A stretch of DNA of 64,000 nt, from NCBI GenBank assembly GCA_026195255.1, contig JAPHSS010000002.1, positions 62,001 to 126,000 of the forward strand, read 5' to 3'. The stretch comes from Gammaproteobacteria bacterium. GTDB taxonomy: Bacteria > Pseudomonadota > Gammaproteobacteria > SZUA-229. Position numbers and translations under genes: made by a program. This document shows positions 16,093 through 26,216 of this stretch, piece by piece (within the stretch, counting starts at the first letter, position 1; each line of letters opens with the position of its first letter). The notes under the pieces are model-generated. The model was not told where the DNA came from and did no database searches. It worked only from the letters and a program-made list of their open reading frames with translations.

Positions 16093-18678
16093 ATGTCTTT
16101 AAATTTAAAAAATATGCCAATTAAATATAAATTGACCTTGTCTGTTTATATAGTGTCGTTTTTAGTTATTGTTGCAAGTTTTGGTATTATGATATATCAG
16201 GAAATAAGTCATCGGCAGAGTGAATTAATTGTCGAAGCAAAAGCTTTTGATAATTTACTCGCTCAGGATTTGGTGTCTATTGTTGCTCGGGGGGAGCCTG
16301 ATAAAGCTTCAGATGTTACATCAAGGTTGGCAGCCTTAAATAAAGTTGAGGCACTAACGGTATACAATAAAAATAAACAAGCTGTATATACATATGGACA
16401 GGAAAACATCGAAGCGATTTCAACAATGTCAGAAAATTGGCAGCAAAAATATGAGCTGGCTGACAATTCATTGTTTTATTATGAAACATTAAAATATCGT
16501 GATAATGAATACGGATATATTTTTATTCAACTTTCAGCTGCAGAAATAAATGAAACAATTAATAATAGAATTAAACAGGCCATAATTGTTTTATTTGTAT
16601 TGCTAATCACATCATTTTTTCTTGCCTGGTTAATTCAGTGGCATTTTTCTAGCCCAATTCAACAGCTTGTTAAAGCATTACGTAAAACGGTATCTGAACA
16701 TGATTATTCTTCACGGTTACCAGTTGATCGTGAAGATGAAATAGGCGAATTGTTTAATGGTTTTAATGAGCTTCAAGATCAGATAGAAGAAGAGAAAAAA
16801 GCATTACATGACCAGCAGTTTGCATTTGATCAACATAATATTGTAGGTATCACCGATGTAAAAGGCACGATAATGTATGCAAACGATATGTTTGTTAAAA
16901 TTAGTGGCTATAGCAGAGAGGAATTAATTGGAAAAAACCATAGTATATTAAACTCTGCATACCATGATGAACAATTTTTTAAAAATATGTACCAAACTAT
17001 ATCGGCTGGAAGAGTGTGGCGAGGCGATATTTGTAACAAGTCAAAAGCCGGCATTGAATATTGGGTCGCTACAACTATTGTTCCATTTATGGGGGAGAAT
17101 AAAAAACCTATAAGTTATATGGCAATGACGACGGACATAACAGAACAGAAAAGTACCAAGTCTAATTTAACTCGAGCTCAAAAAATGGTGCATATCGGGA
17201 GTTGGGAGTACGATTTAATAAGAAATAAGCTACATTGGTCAAATGAGATATTTAAAATTTTTGAAATTGATGAAGATGAATTTTCAGTCACCTATGAAAT
17301 GTTTGTTGATGTTATACATCCAGATGATCGAGCAATGGTTGAAAAAGCATATAAAAATTCAGTTAAATCCGGGGTGCCTTATGAAATAGAGCATCGTTTA
17401 TTAATGAAGGATGGGCGAGTTAAAATAGTTAGAGAGCAATGTGAGACGTATTATGATGAAAACGGAAAGCCATTAAGATCAATGGGTGTCGTTCATGATA
17501 TTACGCAAAGTAAACATACTGAAGAAGCCTTGAGACGCTCACAAAAAATGGATGCAGTAGGGCAGCTAACCGGTGGCATTGCACATGATTTCAATAATAT
17601 TATGGGAATTATTTTAGGTAATATTGAATTGCTTGAATTACAGAGTATTCAAGATGAAAAAATTACCAAACGTATGCACCCAATTAAGAAATCTGCTGAA
17701 CGTGCTGTTAATTTAACCAGACAGTTATTATCTTTTTCACGCCGCAAAGCTGATCAGTTAAGCGTTGTAAATATTAATGACCAGCTTTCTGAAATGAAAA
17801 GTTTAATTGAACATTCTATTACGCCTGAGATAGAGGTTGTTTATCAATTTGGTGAAAATCTGTGGATTACTAAAATAGACCCGGGTGATTTTCAGGACGC
17901 AGTAATAAATATTGTTATTAATGCTAGAGATGCCATGGATAGATCAGGGCATCTGACTATAGAGAGTAGCAATTGCCATTTAGATGAAAAATACTGTTTA
18001 CGCAATCCTGATGTTAAACAAGGGGATTATGTTCAGCTTATTATTAGTGATAATGGCAAAGGTATGTCAATTAAGCAACAGGAACGGGTATTTGAGCCAT
18101 TTTATACAACCAAAGCAGAGGGCAGTGGTACGGGGCTGGGCCTGGCAATGGTGTTTGGTTTTATAGAGCGTTCAGAGGGGCATATAAAAGTTTATTCGGA
18201 AATCGGTATAGGCACCACGTTTAGAATATATTTACCCAGAGCTTATAAAACAGACGATTTAGTAATAGAGTCTGCTGAGGAGGATAGTGAGTCATTACTT
18301 CGGGGTAATGAAACTATCCTGGTTGTAGATGATGAAGAAGGCTTACGTGAACTGGCTCGTGATACTTTAGAGTATTTAGGCTATAAAGTATTAATAAGCA
18401 GTAATGGCAAAAAAGCTTTGCAGGTATTAGAAGCGAATCCGCATATAAATTTAGTATTTAGTGATATTGTAATGCCAGGTGGGATTAATGGCTATGAACT
18501 AGCAGAGCAGGTAGCTGAAAAGTACCCACAGTTAAAAATATTATTAACATCAGGTTATACTCAGAAGGCTGTTGCCAGGAATGGTCAGGCCCGATTTGCT
18601 GTCAATTTGCTGAGTAAACCTTATAGCCGACAGGAACTTGCGAAAAGAATAAGGGATATGCTTGAAGAGGCTGAATAG
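16093..18678 (+). CDS. Hybrid sensor histidine kinase (HAMP-PAS-PAS-HisKA-HATPase-REC)
   Basis: 861 residues. TM helices near 14-36 and 162-184 enclose a ~125-residue periplasmic sensor domain; then HAMP (about 184-235), PAS (about 245-350), a second PAS with PAC motif (about 365-475), HisKA with QLTGGIAHDFNN (phospho-acceptor His498), HATPase (NARDAMD, DNGKGM, GSGTGLGLAMVFGF) and a C-terminal receiver (VVDDEEG, SDIVMPGG, LSKPYS). Signal unknown. The next gene, a receiver-EAL protein, starts around its stop, and a third signalling gene follows, so the three form an operon and probably a phosphorelay that controls c-di-GMP. Confidence 0.93.
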   Translation: MSLNLKNMPIKYKLTLSVYIVSFLVIVASFGIMIYQEISHRQSELIVEAKAFDNLLAQDLVSIVARGEPDKASDVTSRLAALNKVEALTVYNKNKQAVYTYGQENIEAISTMSENWQQKYELADNSLFYYETLKYRDNEYGYIFIQLSAAEINETINNRIKQAIIVLFVLLITSFFLAWLIQWHFSSPIQQLVKALRKTVSEHDYSSRLPVDREDEIGELFNGFNELQDQIEEEKKALHDQQFAFDQHNIVGITDVKGTIMYANDMFVKISGYSREELIGKNHSILNSAYHDEQFFKNMYQTISAGRVWRGDICNKSKAGIEYWVATTIVPFMGENKKPISYMAMTTDITEQKSTKSNLTRAQKMVHIGSWEYDLIRNKLHWSNEIFKIFEIDEDEFSVTYEMFVDVIHPDDRAMVEKAYKNSVKSGVPYEIEHRLLMKDGRVKIVREQCETYYDENGKPLRSMGVVHDITQSKHTEEALRRSQKMDAVGQLTGGIAHDFNNIMGIILGNIELLELQSIQDEKITKRMHPIKKSAERAVNLTRQLLSFSRRKADQLSVVNINDQLSEMKSLIEHSITPEIEVVYQFGENLWITKIDPGDFQDAVINIVINARDAMDRSGHLTIESSNCHLDEKYCLRNPDVKQGDYVQLIISDNGKGMSIKQQERVFEPFYTTKAEGSGTGLGLAMVFGFIERSEGHIKVYSEIGIGTTFRIYLPRAYKTDDLVIESAEEDSESLLRGNETILVVDDEEGLRELARDTLEYLGYKVLISSNGKKALQVLEANPHINLVFSDIVMPGGINGYELAEQVAEKYPQLKILLTSGYTQKAVARNGQARFAVNLLSKPYSRQELAKRIRDMLEEAE

Positions 18679-18682
18679 TATT

Positions 18683-19870
18683 ATGCAATTACCCAATACA
18701 GTGTATTTGATTGATGATGAAGCAGAGATGGTTGAGCTGCTTTCTGAACTTATTGAATTAATTGGTTTCGAAGCAAAAGGTTTTACTCAGGCGAGTGTTT
18801 TTTTTGAGCAGGTGCAAGTGTTTGCTGCGGGGTCAGTGTTGATTCTGGATTTAAATATGCCAGAAATGGATGGTATTCAAGTTATGCGTCGCCTGGCTGG
18901 TATGCTTAATCCACCAGCATTGATACTGGTAAGCGGGCATGATGCGGGTGTATTGAATTCTGCAGAGAAATTATGCGAAGCTCATAAGTTAGAATTAATA
19001 GCATCTTTAGGCAAACCGCTAGCGCTGGATACTGTTCGAACCCTGATAAGAAAACATATGAATCGGTCTTTGTCAGATGAAAGTCTGCAGGCTAATTCAA
19101 ATATTATAAATATTGAACCACATGAAATTGAACTGGCTATAGAAAAAAATGAGTTAGTTTTACATTTTCAGCCGCAGATTGCAGTCGCAACTGGTATGTT
19201 AACTGGTGTTGAGGCTCTCGTTCGTTGGTTGCATCCAGTGCATGGCTTGATCTACCCGAATAGTTTTATTGAAATTGCTGAAAGGCATGGAACAATTGAC
19301 TTATTAACTCAGTGGGTTATCAAAGCGGTTGTGAATCAGGAAAAAGAATGGTTGTCGAAGGGACTGACAATTACGGTATCTGTGAATATTTCTGCAGAAA
19401 ATATTACAAGTTTGACCCTACCAGAACAATTAAGCAAATTATTAGAAGACAACAAACTCGATCCTACGCGTTTAATTTTAGAAGTGACTGAAAGCGCATT
19501 AATGGGTGAACTGGTAACGTCTCTAGATATTCTAACGCGTCTTAGACTTAAAGGCTTGCAGTTGTCGATTGATGACTTTGGTACGGGCTACTCATCTTTG
19601 TCACAGCTTCACAAAGTACCTTTTACAGAATTGAAAGTAGACAAGAGTTTTGTCGGAAAAATATCTGTAGATGATGAAGCCAGGGCTATTGTAAAGACGT
19701 GTATTATGCTGGGTCATGAACTTAATATGAAAGTTGTGGCAGAGGGTGTAGAGGACGAAGAAACGCTTGAATATTTACGTCTTATGGGATGTGATGTTGC
19801 ACAGGGGTATTTTATTAGTCGACCGGTACCTGAGGATGAGCTTCTAAACTGGTTAAGGTCAAGGCCTTAA
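18683..19870 (+). CDS. Response regulator with EAL c-di-GMP phosphodiesterase domain
   Basis: 395 residues from ATG 18683; a TTG at 18662 overlapping the kinase end is an alternative. The receiver (about 6-120) has DDE near the start, phospho-acceptor in LILDLNMPEMDG and LVSGHD. The EAL domain (from about 140) keeps the catalytic set: GVEALVRW, NISAEN, EVTESALM, DDFGTGYSSL, ELKVDKSF and AEGVEDEE, so hydrolysis of c-di-GMP to pGpG is expected. No GGDEF domain. The stop overlaps the start of the next gene by one base (TAATG), tight coupling. Confidence 0.9.
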   Translation: MQLPNTVYLIDDEAEMVELLSELIELIGFEAKGFTQASVFFEQVQVFAAGSVLILDLNMPEMDGIQVMRRLAGMLNPPALILVSGHDAGVLNSAEKLCEAHKLELIASLGKPLALDTVRTLIRKHMNRSLSDESLQANSNIINIEPHEIELAIEKNELVLHFQPQIAVATGMLTGVEALVRWLHPVHGLIYPNSFIEIAERHGTIDLLTQWVIKAVVNQEKEWLSKGLTITVSVNISAENITSLTLPEQLSKLLEDNKLDPTRLILEVTESALMGELVTSLDILTRLRLKGLQLSIDDFGTGYSSLSQLHKVPFTELKVDKSFVGKISVDDEARAIVKTCIMLGHELNMKVVAEGVEDEETLEYLRLMGCDVAQGYFISRPVPEDELLNWLRSRP

Positions 19871-20904
19871 TGGATCATCAAAAAAATAAATTAATATATA
19901 CTTTCTTAGAAAGCATAAGTCATGAAGTTCGAACTCAATTGACGGCGGTTTTAGGTTATTCAGAATTGCTGCTGGATAATAAACAAACTGAAGCTGAACG
20001 TAATAATTCAATTAAAACTATCATTAGCAGTAGTCGAAATCTTCAAACTCTGTTTAATGAAATTCTTGAAGTATCAAAAATACAATCGGATCCACTATTG
20101 TTTCAAGGTGCAGATGTTTCAGAGTTTGGGCTACAGGAAAGTGAAAGATGTGCAATAAAAAATGATGAGTTATTAATGCATGAATTAATAACTCAAAAGG
20201 TTGTTGTTAATACATATAGTAACATTGTTACCGGAAAGGTATTGCTTGCAGAAAATAATATTGATAGTAAGGAATTGATATGTCTTTATGCAGGAACCGC
20301 CGGCGCAGCAGTGGATATTGCTGTAAGCGGAGAGCAGGCGGTAGAAATGGCATTAGAGAATAATTATGATTTACTTTTAATAAATATAAATATACCTGTT
20401 ATGGGTGGCCAGGAAGTGATTAGGGCTTTGCAATCAAAGAAATATAGAACTCCTATAGTTGCCCTTACAGCTAATGCAGTTTTAGATATGCCAGATAGAA
20501 GCATCGAAGGTGGCTGTAGTGACTATTTGACTAAACCAATAGATAAAAAGCGTTTTTATGATATTTTACGCCAATATTTACAGCCATCATCAGCAGAAAT
20601 CATTCCTCTAAGATCGAGTCTTTTAAATCATGAGCCTGAGTTACATGAGTTGGTGAATAAATATATCAATAAATATCCCGATATGATTAAAGAGCTTAGA
20701 ATGGCATTTGAAAATACAGATCTTAGTTTATTTGAAATGTTACTACACGATATTAAATCAACGGGTGGGAATTATGGATTTATGCTGATAACTGATTTGG
20801 CTATCATGATTAAAACACATCTGAATAATCATAATATTAATGCAATTAAACCACTGCTTGATGAGCTTGAGTTATTACATCCGAGAATGTTGCTGGCATT
20901 GTGA
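19870..20904 (+). CDS. HisKA - degenerate receiver - Hpt protein without ATPase domain
   Basis: 344 residues. An N-terminal HisKA-like dimerisation helix pair has SHEVRTQL (His18; the usual Pro after RT is Gln). Only ~45 residues separate it from the next domain, so the HATPase domain is missing. The receiver (about 122-238) ends with the conserved Lys (YLTKPIDKKRF), but the phospho-acceptor Asp is Asn172 (LLLININIPVMGG) and the acidic pair is EN rather than ED or DD. The C-terminal Hpt (about 250-340) has an intact LLHDIKSTGGNYGF (His293). It could be a phosphotransfer shuttle or a scaffold for the two preceding gene products. Not a recognised named family. Confidence 0.8.
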   Translation: MDHQKNKLIYTFLESISHEVRTQLTAVLGYSELLLDNKQTEAERNNSIKTIISSSRNLQTLFNEILEVSKIQSDPLLFQGADVSEFGLQESERCAIKNDELLMHELITQKVVVNTYSNIVTGKVLLAENNIDSKELICLYAGTAGAAVDIAVSGEQAVEMALENNYDLLLININIPVMGGQEVIRALQSKKYRTPIVALTANAVLDMPDRSIEGGCSDYLTKPIDKKRFYDILRQYLQPSSAEIIPLRSSLLNHEPELHELVNKYINKYPDMIKELRMAFENTDLSLFEMLLHDIKSTGGNYGFMLITDLAIMIKTHLNNHNINAIKPLLDELELLHPRMLLAL

Positions 20905-20987
20905 TTTATTTATAGATAATTTTGTAATCTATTCTTGAATATTTTTTATCAATACAGGGTCAGTCTTAATTGTCTGTAAGGTACCGG

Positions 20988-21020
20988 ATGAACATGAGTT
21001 AGTAGTTAACCCATGTTCAT
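20988..21020. terminator. Hairpin between convergent genes
   Basis: ATGAACATG (20988-20996) and CATGTTCAT (21012-21020) form a 9-bp stem between the phosphorelay operon and thrC, which converge here. It has no T-tract on either side, so function as a bidirectional terminator is only suggested by position. Confidence 0.35.
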
Positions 21021-21025
21021 TAAGA

Positions 21026-22495
21026 TTAAAGAAAAGACAAAATTTCTGATTCTATGTCTTCTTTATCAATAACGGTCTTCTGAGTAATCTCTTTTTCGAA
21101 TAAATCACTAATTACCTGTGGTATCTCGATATTTGCTTCTTTAGCAATTGAATTTAATGCTTCCAGATCGTGGGCATCCATTTCTCCGGTTAAAGCGTTA
21201 GCGATCACTGGTGAGAATTTTGTCCATTCTGCCGTAGAATATACAATGGTTTTCAACGCTTTATCACGGCAGGTATCATATGCTTTAAAACATGTTGCTG
21301 TATGCGGGTCCATTAAATAACCTTTAGCAAAAGCGTCTTTGATATATTTTTTTCCTTCTTCATCGCTGCAATAATCAGCCATAAAAATATTTTGTATCAT
21401 ATCTAATTCACTATCAGTTAGTTGGTAATGATTTTCATCGTCTAACTGTTGCATGAGTTCTTTTGTGCGAGCTTCACCAAATAAATCAAATAAAATACGT
21501 TCGATATTAGAGGATTTTAAAATATCCATCGCAGGAGAAGTGGTCGCGATAACAGATTTATTGCGTAAGTCATAAGCGCCGGTTTTAATTAACTGGGTTA
21601 GTATATTATTGTTATTAGAAGCGATTAATATCTTTTCTACTGGCAGTCCCATTTTCATTGCGTAGTAACCGCCTAAAGCATTACCGAAATTTCCACTAGG
21701 CACATTAAGGTATACTGATTCACCCAGTGTGATAGCTTTCTGACGGACAAGTTCTAGATATGAATGAATATGGTATATAATTTGAAAAATAATACGCCCA
21801 AAGTTAACTGAATTTGCAGCAGACAGAAAAATATTTTTTTCCTGTAACTTTTGCTTAAATGTCGCAGAGCCTAGTAATTGCTTGAGCGCTTTTTGTGCAT
21901 CATCAAAATCACCGTGTATGCCTATTACTTTAAGGTTAGGGGCGTCTTCGGTTACCATTTGTAATCGTTGTACGTCTGAGGTGCCGCCATCAGGGTATAA
22001 ACAGGCAACTCGAACATTGTCGCGATTTTTAAATGTTTCTAATGCAGCAGGGCCGGTGTCACCAGATGTGGCAGCAAGTATCAGGTAATTTTCATTACGT
22101 TTTTGAGCCAGCGCTGATAACACAATACCAAACGGCTGTAGGGCCATGTCTTTAAATGCACGGGTAGGGCCGTGGTATAACTCACTTACATATAAATCAT
22201 CGTAAACTTTATTGACGGGAACCGGATTATTACTGTCATCAAAATCATCGTATAAATTTAGTGCTTGTTCTATAACGTCCTGATCAATATCAATTTCAAA
22301 CGCTGCAAGTAAGGCGCGGGCCAGGGTTTTGTAATCGGAGTTCAGGTGATTTTGTAGAAAGTCCGGCCCAGGCACGGGTAATGATTCCGGCGAGTATATG
22401 CCACCAAAAGATGAAATAGGCCCTAGAATAGCTTCAGAAAAATTAACATGAGTTGGACGTTGTCCATCGTTGCCACGGGTTTCAATAAATTTCAT
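21026..22495 (-). CDS. thrC: Threonine synthase ThrC
   Basis: PLP enzyme converting O-phosphohomoserine to threonine. 489 residues, in the range of the longer threonine synthase class. The N-terminal block KFIETRGNDGQRPTHVNFSEA and GGIYSPESLP are typical; the PLP lysine is in RAFKDMALQ (Lys115). The glycine-rich phosphate loop is SGNFGNALGGYYA and the substrate region is LAATSGDTGPAALE. It stands alone: hom and thrB are not adjacent and mgtE upstream is 148 bp away. Confidence 0.95.
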   Translation of the reverse strand: MKFIETRGNDGQRPTHVNFSEAILGPISSFGGIYSPESLPVPGPDFLQNHLNSDYKTLARALLAAFEIDIDQDVIEQALNLYDDFDDSNNPVPVNKVYDDLYVSELYHGPTRAFKDMALQPFGIVLSALAQKRNENYLILAATSGDTGPAALETFKNRDNVRVACLYPDGGTSDVQRLQMVTEDAPNLKVIGIHGDFDDAQKALKQLLGSATFKQKLQEKNIFLSAANSVNFGRIIFQIIYHIHSYLELVRQKAITLGESVYLNVPSGNFGNALGGYYAMKMGLPVEKILIASNNNNILTQLIKTGAYDLRNKSVIATTSPAMDILKSSNIERILFDLFGEARTKELMQQLDDENHYQLTDSELDMIQNIFMADYCSDEEGKKYIKDAFAKGYLMDPHTATCFKAYDTCRDKALKTIVYSTAEWTKFSPVIANALTGEMDAHDLEALNSIAKEANIEIPQVISDLFEKEITQKTVIDKEDIESEILSFL

Positions 22496-22643
22496 AAGAT
22501 CGAGAATGCATTATATAAGGAGTTGTGGATTATAACGAAAAATATCTTCTATTTCATATTGTTTCGCATAAGCTTTAGAGAAAGCCTGATTAGCAGGGTG
22601 TTTTATTAGTAATGTGTTAATTCCCCACTGCTACCTGCCTGCT

Positions 22644-24005
22644 TTAGAGAAGAAAAATTGTCGCCAGGCCAAGAAAAGCAAATAACCCTACAATATCAGT
22701 AATAGTGGTTAAAATCACACTGCCTGCAATTGCCGGATCTATATGAAACTTCTTTAAAATGATGGGTATAGCTACCCCGGAAGCAGCAGCAAAGATTAAA
22801 TTTATTATAAGCGCAGCTGCTATAACCAGGCCTACCGAGTAGTCTTTAAACCAGATGCTGGCGATAAGTGCGACAACAACAGCCCAGATTACGCCATTAA
22901 ATAAGCCGACGAGGACTTCTTTATTGAAAACCCATAAGCGGTTACTACGGCTAAATTGCCCTAATGCCATACTGCGTATAACCAGCGTGATTGTTTGACT
23001 GCCGGCAATACCCCCCATACTGGCAACGACGTTCATTAATATTGCGACCGTGACAACTTTTTCCAGTGTGGTTTCAAAATTACTGACGACCCAGGATGCA
23101 AGAAATGCAGTTATCAGGTTAATACCTAACCAGATGGTCCGGCGACGTGAGCTTGATAAAGCGGGCGCAAACAGATCTTCCTCATCATTCAAACCCGCCA
23201 TACTTAATACAGAGTGGTCTGCTTCATCACGAATAACGTCTACTACATCGTCAACTGTAATGCGCCCTAATAACATGTTATTACCATCAACTACAGGCGC
23301 AGAAATTAGATCAAGGTCTTCGAACAGCATTGCAACATCGTTGTCTTCCATATCGGATGGTATCGCCGTTACATTGCTATCCATAATATCCTCAACCGTA
23401 CTGTCGGGTTCATTTATGAGTAGTTGTGATAATGGCAGAATACCAAGGTAGCGGTTTTCCCTGTCAACAACAATTAAATGATCTGTTGGTTCTGGAATGT
23501 CGCCTAATAAACGTAAGTAGCGTAATACGACATCCAGTGTCACCTCCGGGCGCACCGTGATGGTGTCCGTGTTCATCATGCCACCAGCACTATCTTCCGG
23601 GAAAGAGAGTACAGATTCGAGCAGTTTTCGATGCTGACTATCAAGCGAATGTAACACCTGATCGATTATGGTATCTGGTAGTGATTGTACAAAGTCAGCT
23701 GAGTCATCAACCTCAAGATCCTCAGCAACCTGTACCAGCTGCTGTGGAGACATATCTTTAATTAAACCATTACGAATTTCATCGCCGACATTGATTAGAA
23801 CTTTTGCTTTTAGATCTTTTGTAACCAGCGGCCAGATAACGAGTCGTTCATGTGATGGTAGTGATTCTAAAAGGTGAGCTATTTCAGCAGGGTGAAGGGC
23901 ATTAAGCATGCCTCGCGCGTGGTGAAATGTGCCTGATTCAAGCGCGTCAGATAAAGCCTTTAATTGATGTTCGGTTTTTTCAGTGGTGTCTGTGCTGTCT
24001 ACCAT
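22644..24005 (-). CDS. mgtE: Magnesium transporter MgtE
   Basis: Mg2+-gated Mg2+ channel of the inner membrane. 453 residues in family order: an N-terminal MgtE_N superhelix (about 15-130, with HPAEIAHLLESLP), two CBS domains (about 135-260, LGRITVDDVVDVIRDEADHS) and a five-helix MgtE pore (about 285-450, with the conserved GGIAGSQT near 330 and AIAGSVILTTITDIVGL). It is the last gene of the ptsI-side cluster, with 163 bp between it and ptsI. mgtE next to PTS/hprK genes is a recurring arrangement in proteobacteria. Confidence 0.95.
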   Translation of the reverse strand: MVDSTDTTEKTEHQLKALSDALESGTFHHARGMLNALHPAEIAHLLESLPSHERLVIWPLVTKDLKAKVLINVGDEIRNGLIKDMSPQQLVQVAEDLEVDDSADFVQSLPDTIIDQVLHSLDSQHRKLLESVLSFPEDSAGGMMNTDTITVRPEVTLDVVLRYLRLLGDIPEPTDHLIVVDRENRYLGILPLSQLLINEPDSTVEDIMDSNVTAIPSDMEDNDVAMLFEDLDLISAPVVDGNNMLLGRITVDDVVDVIRDEADHSVLSMAGLNDEEDLFAPALSSSRRRTIWLGINLITAFLASWVVSNFETTLEKVVTVAILMNVVASMGGIAGSQTITLVIRSMALGQFSRSNRLWVFNKEVLVGLFNGVIWAVVVALIASIWFKDYSVGLVIAAALIINLIFAAASGVAIPIILKKFHIDPAIAGSVILTTITDIVGLFAFLGLATIFLL

Positions 24006-24168
24006 GTTTAATCAGCCCGGTGCATGGTTTTATTTATAGTAGGCAGTTTAACGAAGTATTGCTTATAAACATAGTCATAAGTTTTAAGTTAAAAACAAAA
24101 AGCTGACTCTCGGCAGGTGAGTTTATTTTAAGCCTTGAGTTTTGTTGCTAAGCTAATTAATTCATGAT

Positions 24169-25935
24169 TCAGGAGAAGCATCTATTTAATTCATCAACCG
24201 CAAGATTAATTTCAGTTGGGTCTGTTAACTTCATTATTTCTTCTGTTAGCGGCCGCAGTTTGGCTATCTCGCTGTTATTTATAATGTGTTTTATGTCTAA
24301 CAGGCTATTCGCCTGCACACTGAAACATTGCAGACCCATGCCTAATAACAGGCGAGTATATAAAGTGTCGGAGGCCATTTCACCGCACATAGAAACACGA
24401 ATACCTTGCGTTTCACCTGCATTAAGTGTCATTTGAATGAGTTTTAAAACAGCCGGGTGTAATGGGTTGTACAGATAACTTACCTCATCATCAATGCGAT
24501 CAAAAGCCAGTGTGTACTGAATCAAATCATTAGTGCCTATGGATAAAAAGTCTAATTTTTTTGCCAGTGTATCAGCTACGAGTGCTGCCGATGGAACCTC
24601 TATCATGGCTCCAATTTTAATATTCTGATCAAACCTTATACGGCGTGATTTTAATTCTGATTTTGCCTGTTCAATTAGTTCAAGTGTCTGCTCTAATTCT
24701 GAAATGCAGCTAATCATGGGAATCATCATACAGGCAGGTCCGTAACCTGCTGTGCGTAGTATAGCTTTAACCTGTGGCAAAAAGATTGACGGGTCTTTTA
24801 AACACCGTCGAATGGCACGTAAACCTAATGCCGGATTATGTACCAGTGGGCCGTGTTGTGTTGTGTCAGCAAGTTCTTTGTCTGCGCCCAGATCTGTTGT
24901 GCGTATTGTTAGAGGGTGGCCTTTAAGGGAGCGTAATGCGCGACGATATGTTTCAAACTGTTCATCTTCACCGGGCATGCCATTATGTTCAATAAATAAC
25001 ATTTCTGTACGATATAAACCTACACCAGTATGGTCAAACTGACGCAAAACACGAACATCGGCAGGTCTGTCAATATTGCCATGTAAATTGATTTTTAAAC
25101 CATCTTCAGTTTTTGCAGGTTTATTTTTTAAATCGAATAAAAGTTTGCGGCGTTTATTTTCATCACGGATTAAACTTTTGAAATGAGTAACATCTTTTTT
25201 TGCAGGTGCAATATGAATTTTTCCGGTATTACCGTCCAGAACAATTTGATCATTAGCCTGTATAAGATGTTTGGCATTATGCACACCAACAATAGCGGGT
25301 ATGCCTAAATTTCGTGCGAGTATTGCGGTATGTGATAATGGTCCGCCATATTCGGTTATAAAACCGGCAATTTTCTGGTGTTGCATTAAGAGTGTGTCAG
25401 CAGGTGTTAAGTCGTCGGCTACAATAATTCTATCTTTTAAATGGCTGCCGAATTTTCCTGTATCCAGTTTGTCTTCACTGTGATTAACTTCGGGCTCATT
25501 CATTAAGCAGCGTTGAATGCGTTCTGTCACATGAATGATGTCATCCTTACGTGTTTTTAAATAAGGATCATCCATGTCATCGAATATTTTTACTATTCTT
25601 TCAACCTGTACTTGCAGTGCCCATTCTGCGTTACATAAACGGGCATGAATGTGACTGACCGTGTCTTCATATAAAACGGGATCATCAAGCATCAGTAAAT
25701 GGGTGTCGATAAATAAAGTTATATCATGTGGTGTGTCATTGGAAAGAGTGTTTTTAATATTGTTTAACTGTCGTTGTGCCTCAACCCTGGCATCTTCAAA
25801 GCGTTTAACTTCATCGTCTGCTGCATATTTAGAAATGGCATACTCTAAAACTTCAGGTAGCTCGCGGTAATATACGTAAGCAGGGCCTATGGCTATGCCT
25901 TTTGAAACGCCGATACCTTGTAGCACGGAAGTCAT
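24169..25935 (-). CDS. ptsI: PTS enzyme I (phosphoenolpyruvate-protein phosphotransferase)
   Basis: Takes phosphate from PEP and passes it to HPr in the cytoplasm. 588 residues, standard for ptsI and lacking the N-terminal GAF of PtsP. Conserved parts: GIGVSKGIAIGPA, the active-site block GGPLSHTAILARNLGIPAIVG (phospho-His202), GVGLYRTEMLF, and the PEP-binding SIGTNDLIQYTLA and CGEMASD. It follows HPr by 4 bp. No sugar-specific EIIB or EIIC is in the cluster, so phosphoryl flow probably serves regulation. Confidence 0.96.
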   Translation of the reverse strand: MTSVLQGIGVSKGIAIGPAYVYYRELPEVLEYAISKYAADDEVKRFEDARVEAQRQLNNIKNTLSNDTPHDITLFIDTHLLMLDDPVLYEDTVSHIHARLCNAEWALQVQVERIVKIFDDMDDPYLKTRKDDIIHVTERIQRCLMNEPEVNHSEDKLDTGKFGSHLKDRIIVADDLTPADTLLMQHQKIAGFITEYGGPLSHTAILARNLGIPAIVGVHNAKHLIQANDQIVLDGNTGKIHIAPAKKDVTHFKSLIRDENKRRKLLFDLKNKPAKTEDGLKINLHGNIDRPADVRVLRQFDHTGVGLYRTEMLFIEHNGMPGEDEQFETYRRALRSLKGHPLTIRTTDLGADKELADTTQHGPLVHNPALGLRAIRRCLKDPSIFLPQVKAILRTAGYGPACMMIPMISCISELEQTLELIEQAKSELKSRRIRFDQNIKIGAMIEVPSAALVADTLAKKLDFLSIGTNDLIQYTLAFDRIDDEVSYLYNPLHPAVLKLIQMTLNAGETQGIRVSMCGEMASDTLYTRLLLGMGLQCFSVQANSLLDIKHIINNSEIAKLRPLTEEIMKLTDPTEINLAVDELNRCFS

Positions 25936-25939
25936 TTAA

Positions 25940-26215
25940 TTATTCATCCTCATCGAAACGGTTGATAATTAAATTTTCAAGAGCGGTGGCACAATCGTCA
26001 GAGTCATCGCCATCAATGTGTAGTGTTATAAGGCTTCCCTTACCAGCAGCTAACATCATGACACCCATAATGCTTTTACCGTTTACGCGTTGACCATTTT
26101 TTTCTACATCTACATGGCTGTTAAAACCTGAGGCAATCTTAACGAACTTTGCAGCAGCTCGTGCGTGCATTCCTAACTTATTTATAATTTCAATAGTTTT
26201 GCTTATCTGTTGCAT
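25940..26215 (-). CDS. HPr phosphocarrier protein
   Basis: 91 residues from ATG 26215; a longer frame starting at 26269 only adds residues overlapping EIIA. It has the active-site His17 in KLGMHARAAAKF and the regulatory Ser48 in GKSIMGVMML, the HprK target. HprK is encoded three genes upstream in the same cluster, supporting Ser phosphorylation. The start overlaps the EIIA stop region (TAATATG), implying coupled translation. In E. coli terms it could be called ptsH or ptsO (NPr); the presence of HprK and EI favours one shared HPr. Confidence 0.93.
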   Translation of the reverse strand: MQQISKTIEIINKLGMHARAAAKFVKIASGFNSHVDVEKNGQRVNGKSIMGVMMLAAGKGSLITLHIDGDDSDDCATALENLIINRFDEDE

Positions 26216-26216
26216 A

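Noticed and set aside
23050-23451. 133-codon plus-strand frame within mgtE
   Set aside because: Antisense shadow of a conserved gene; Ser/Thr-rich composition typical of such shadows.
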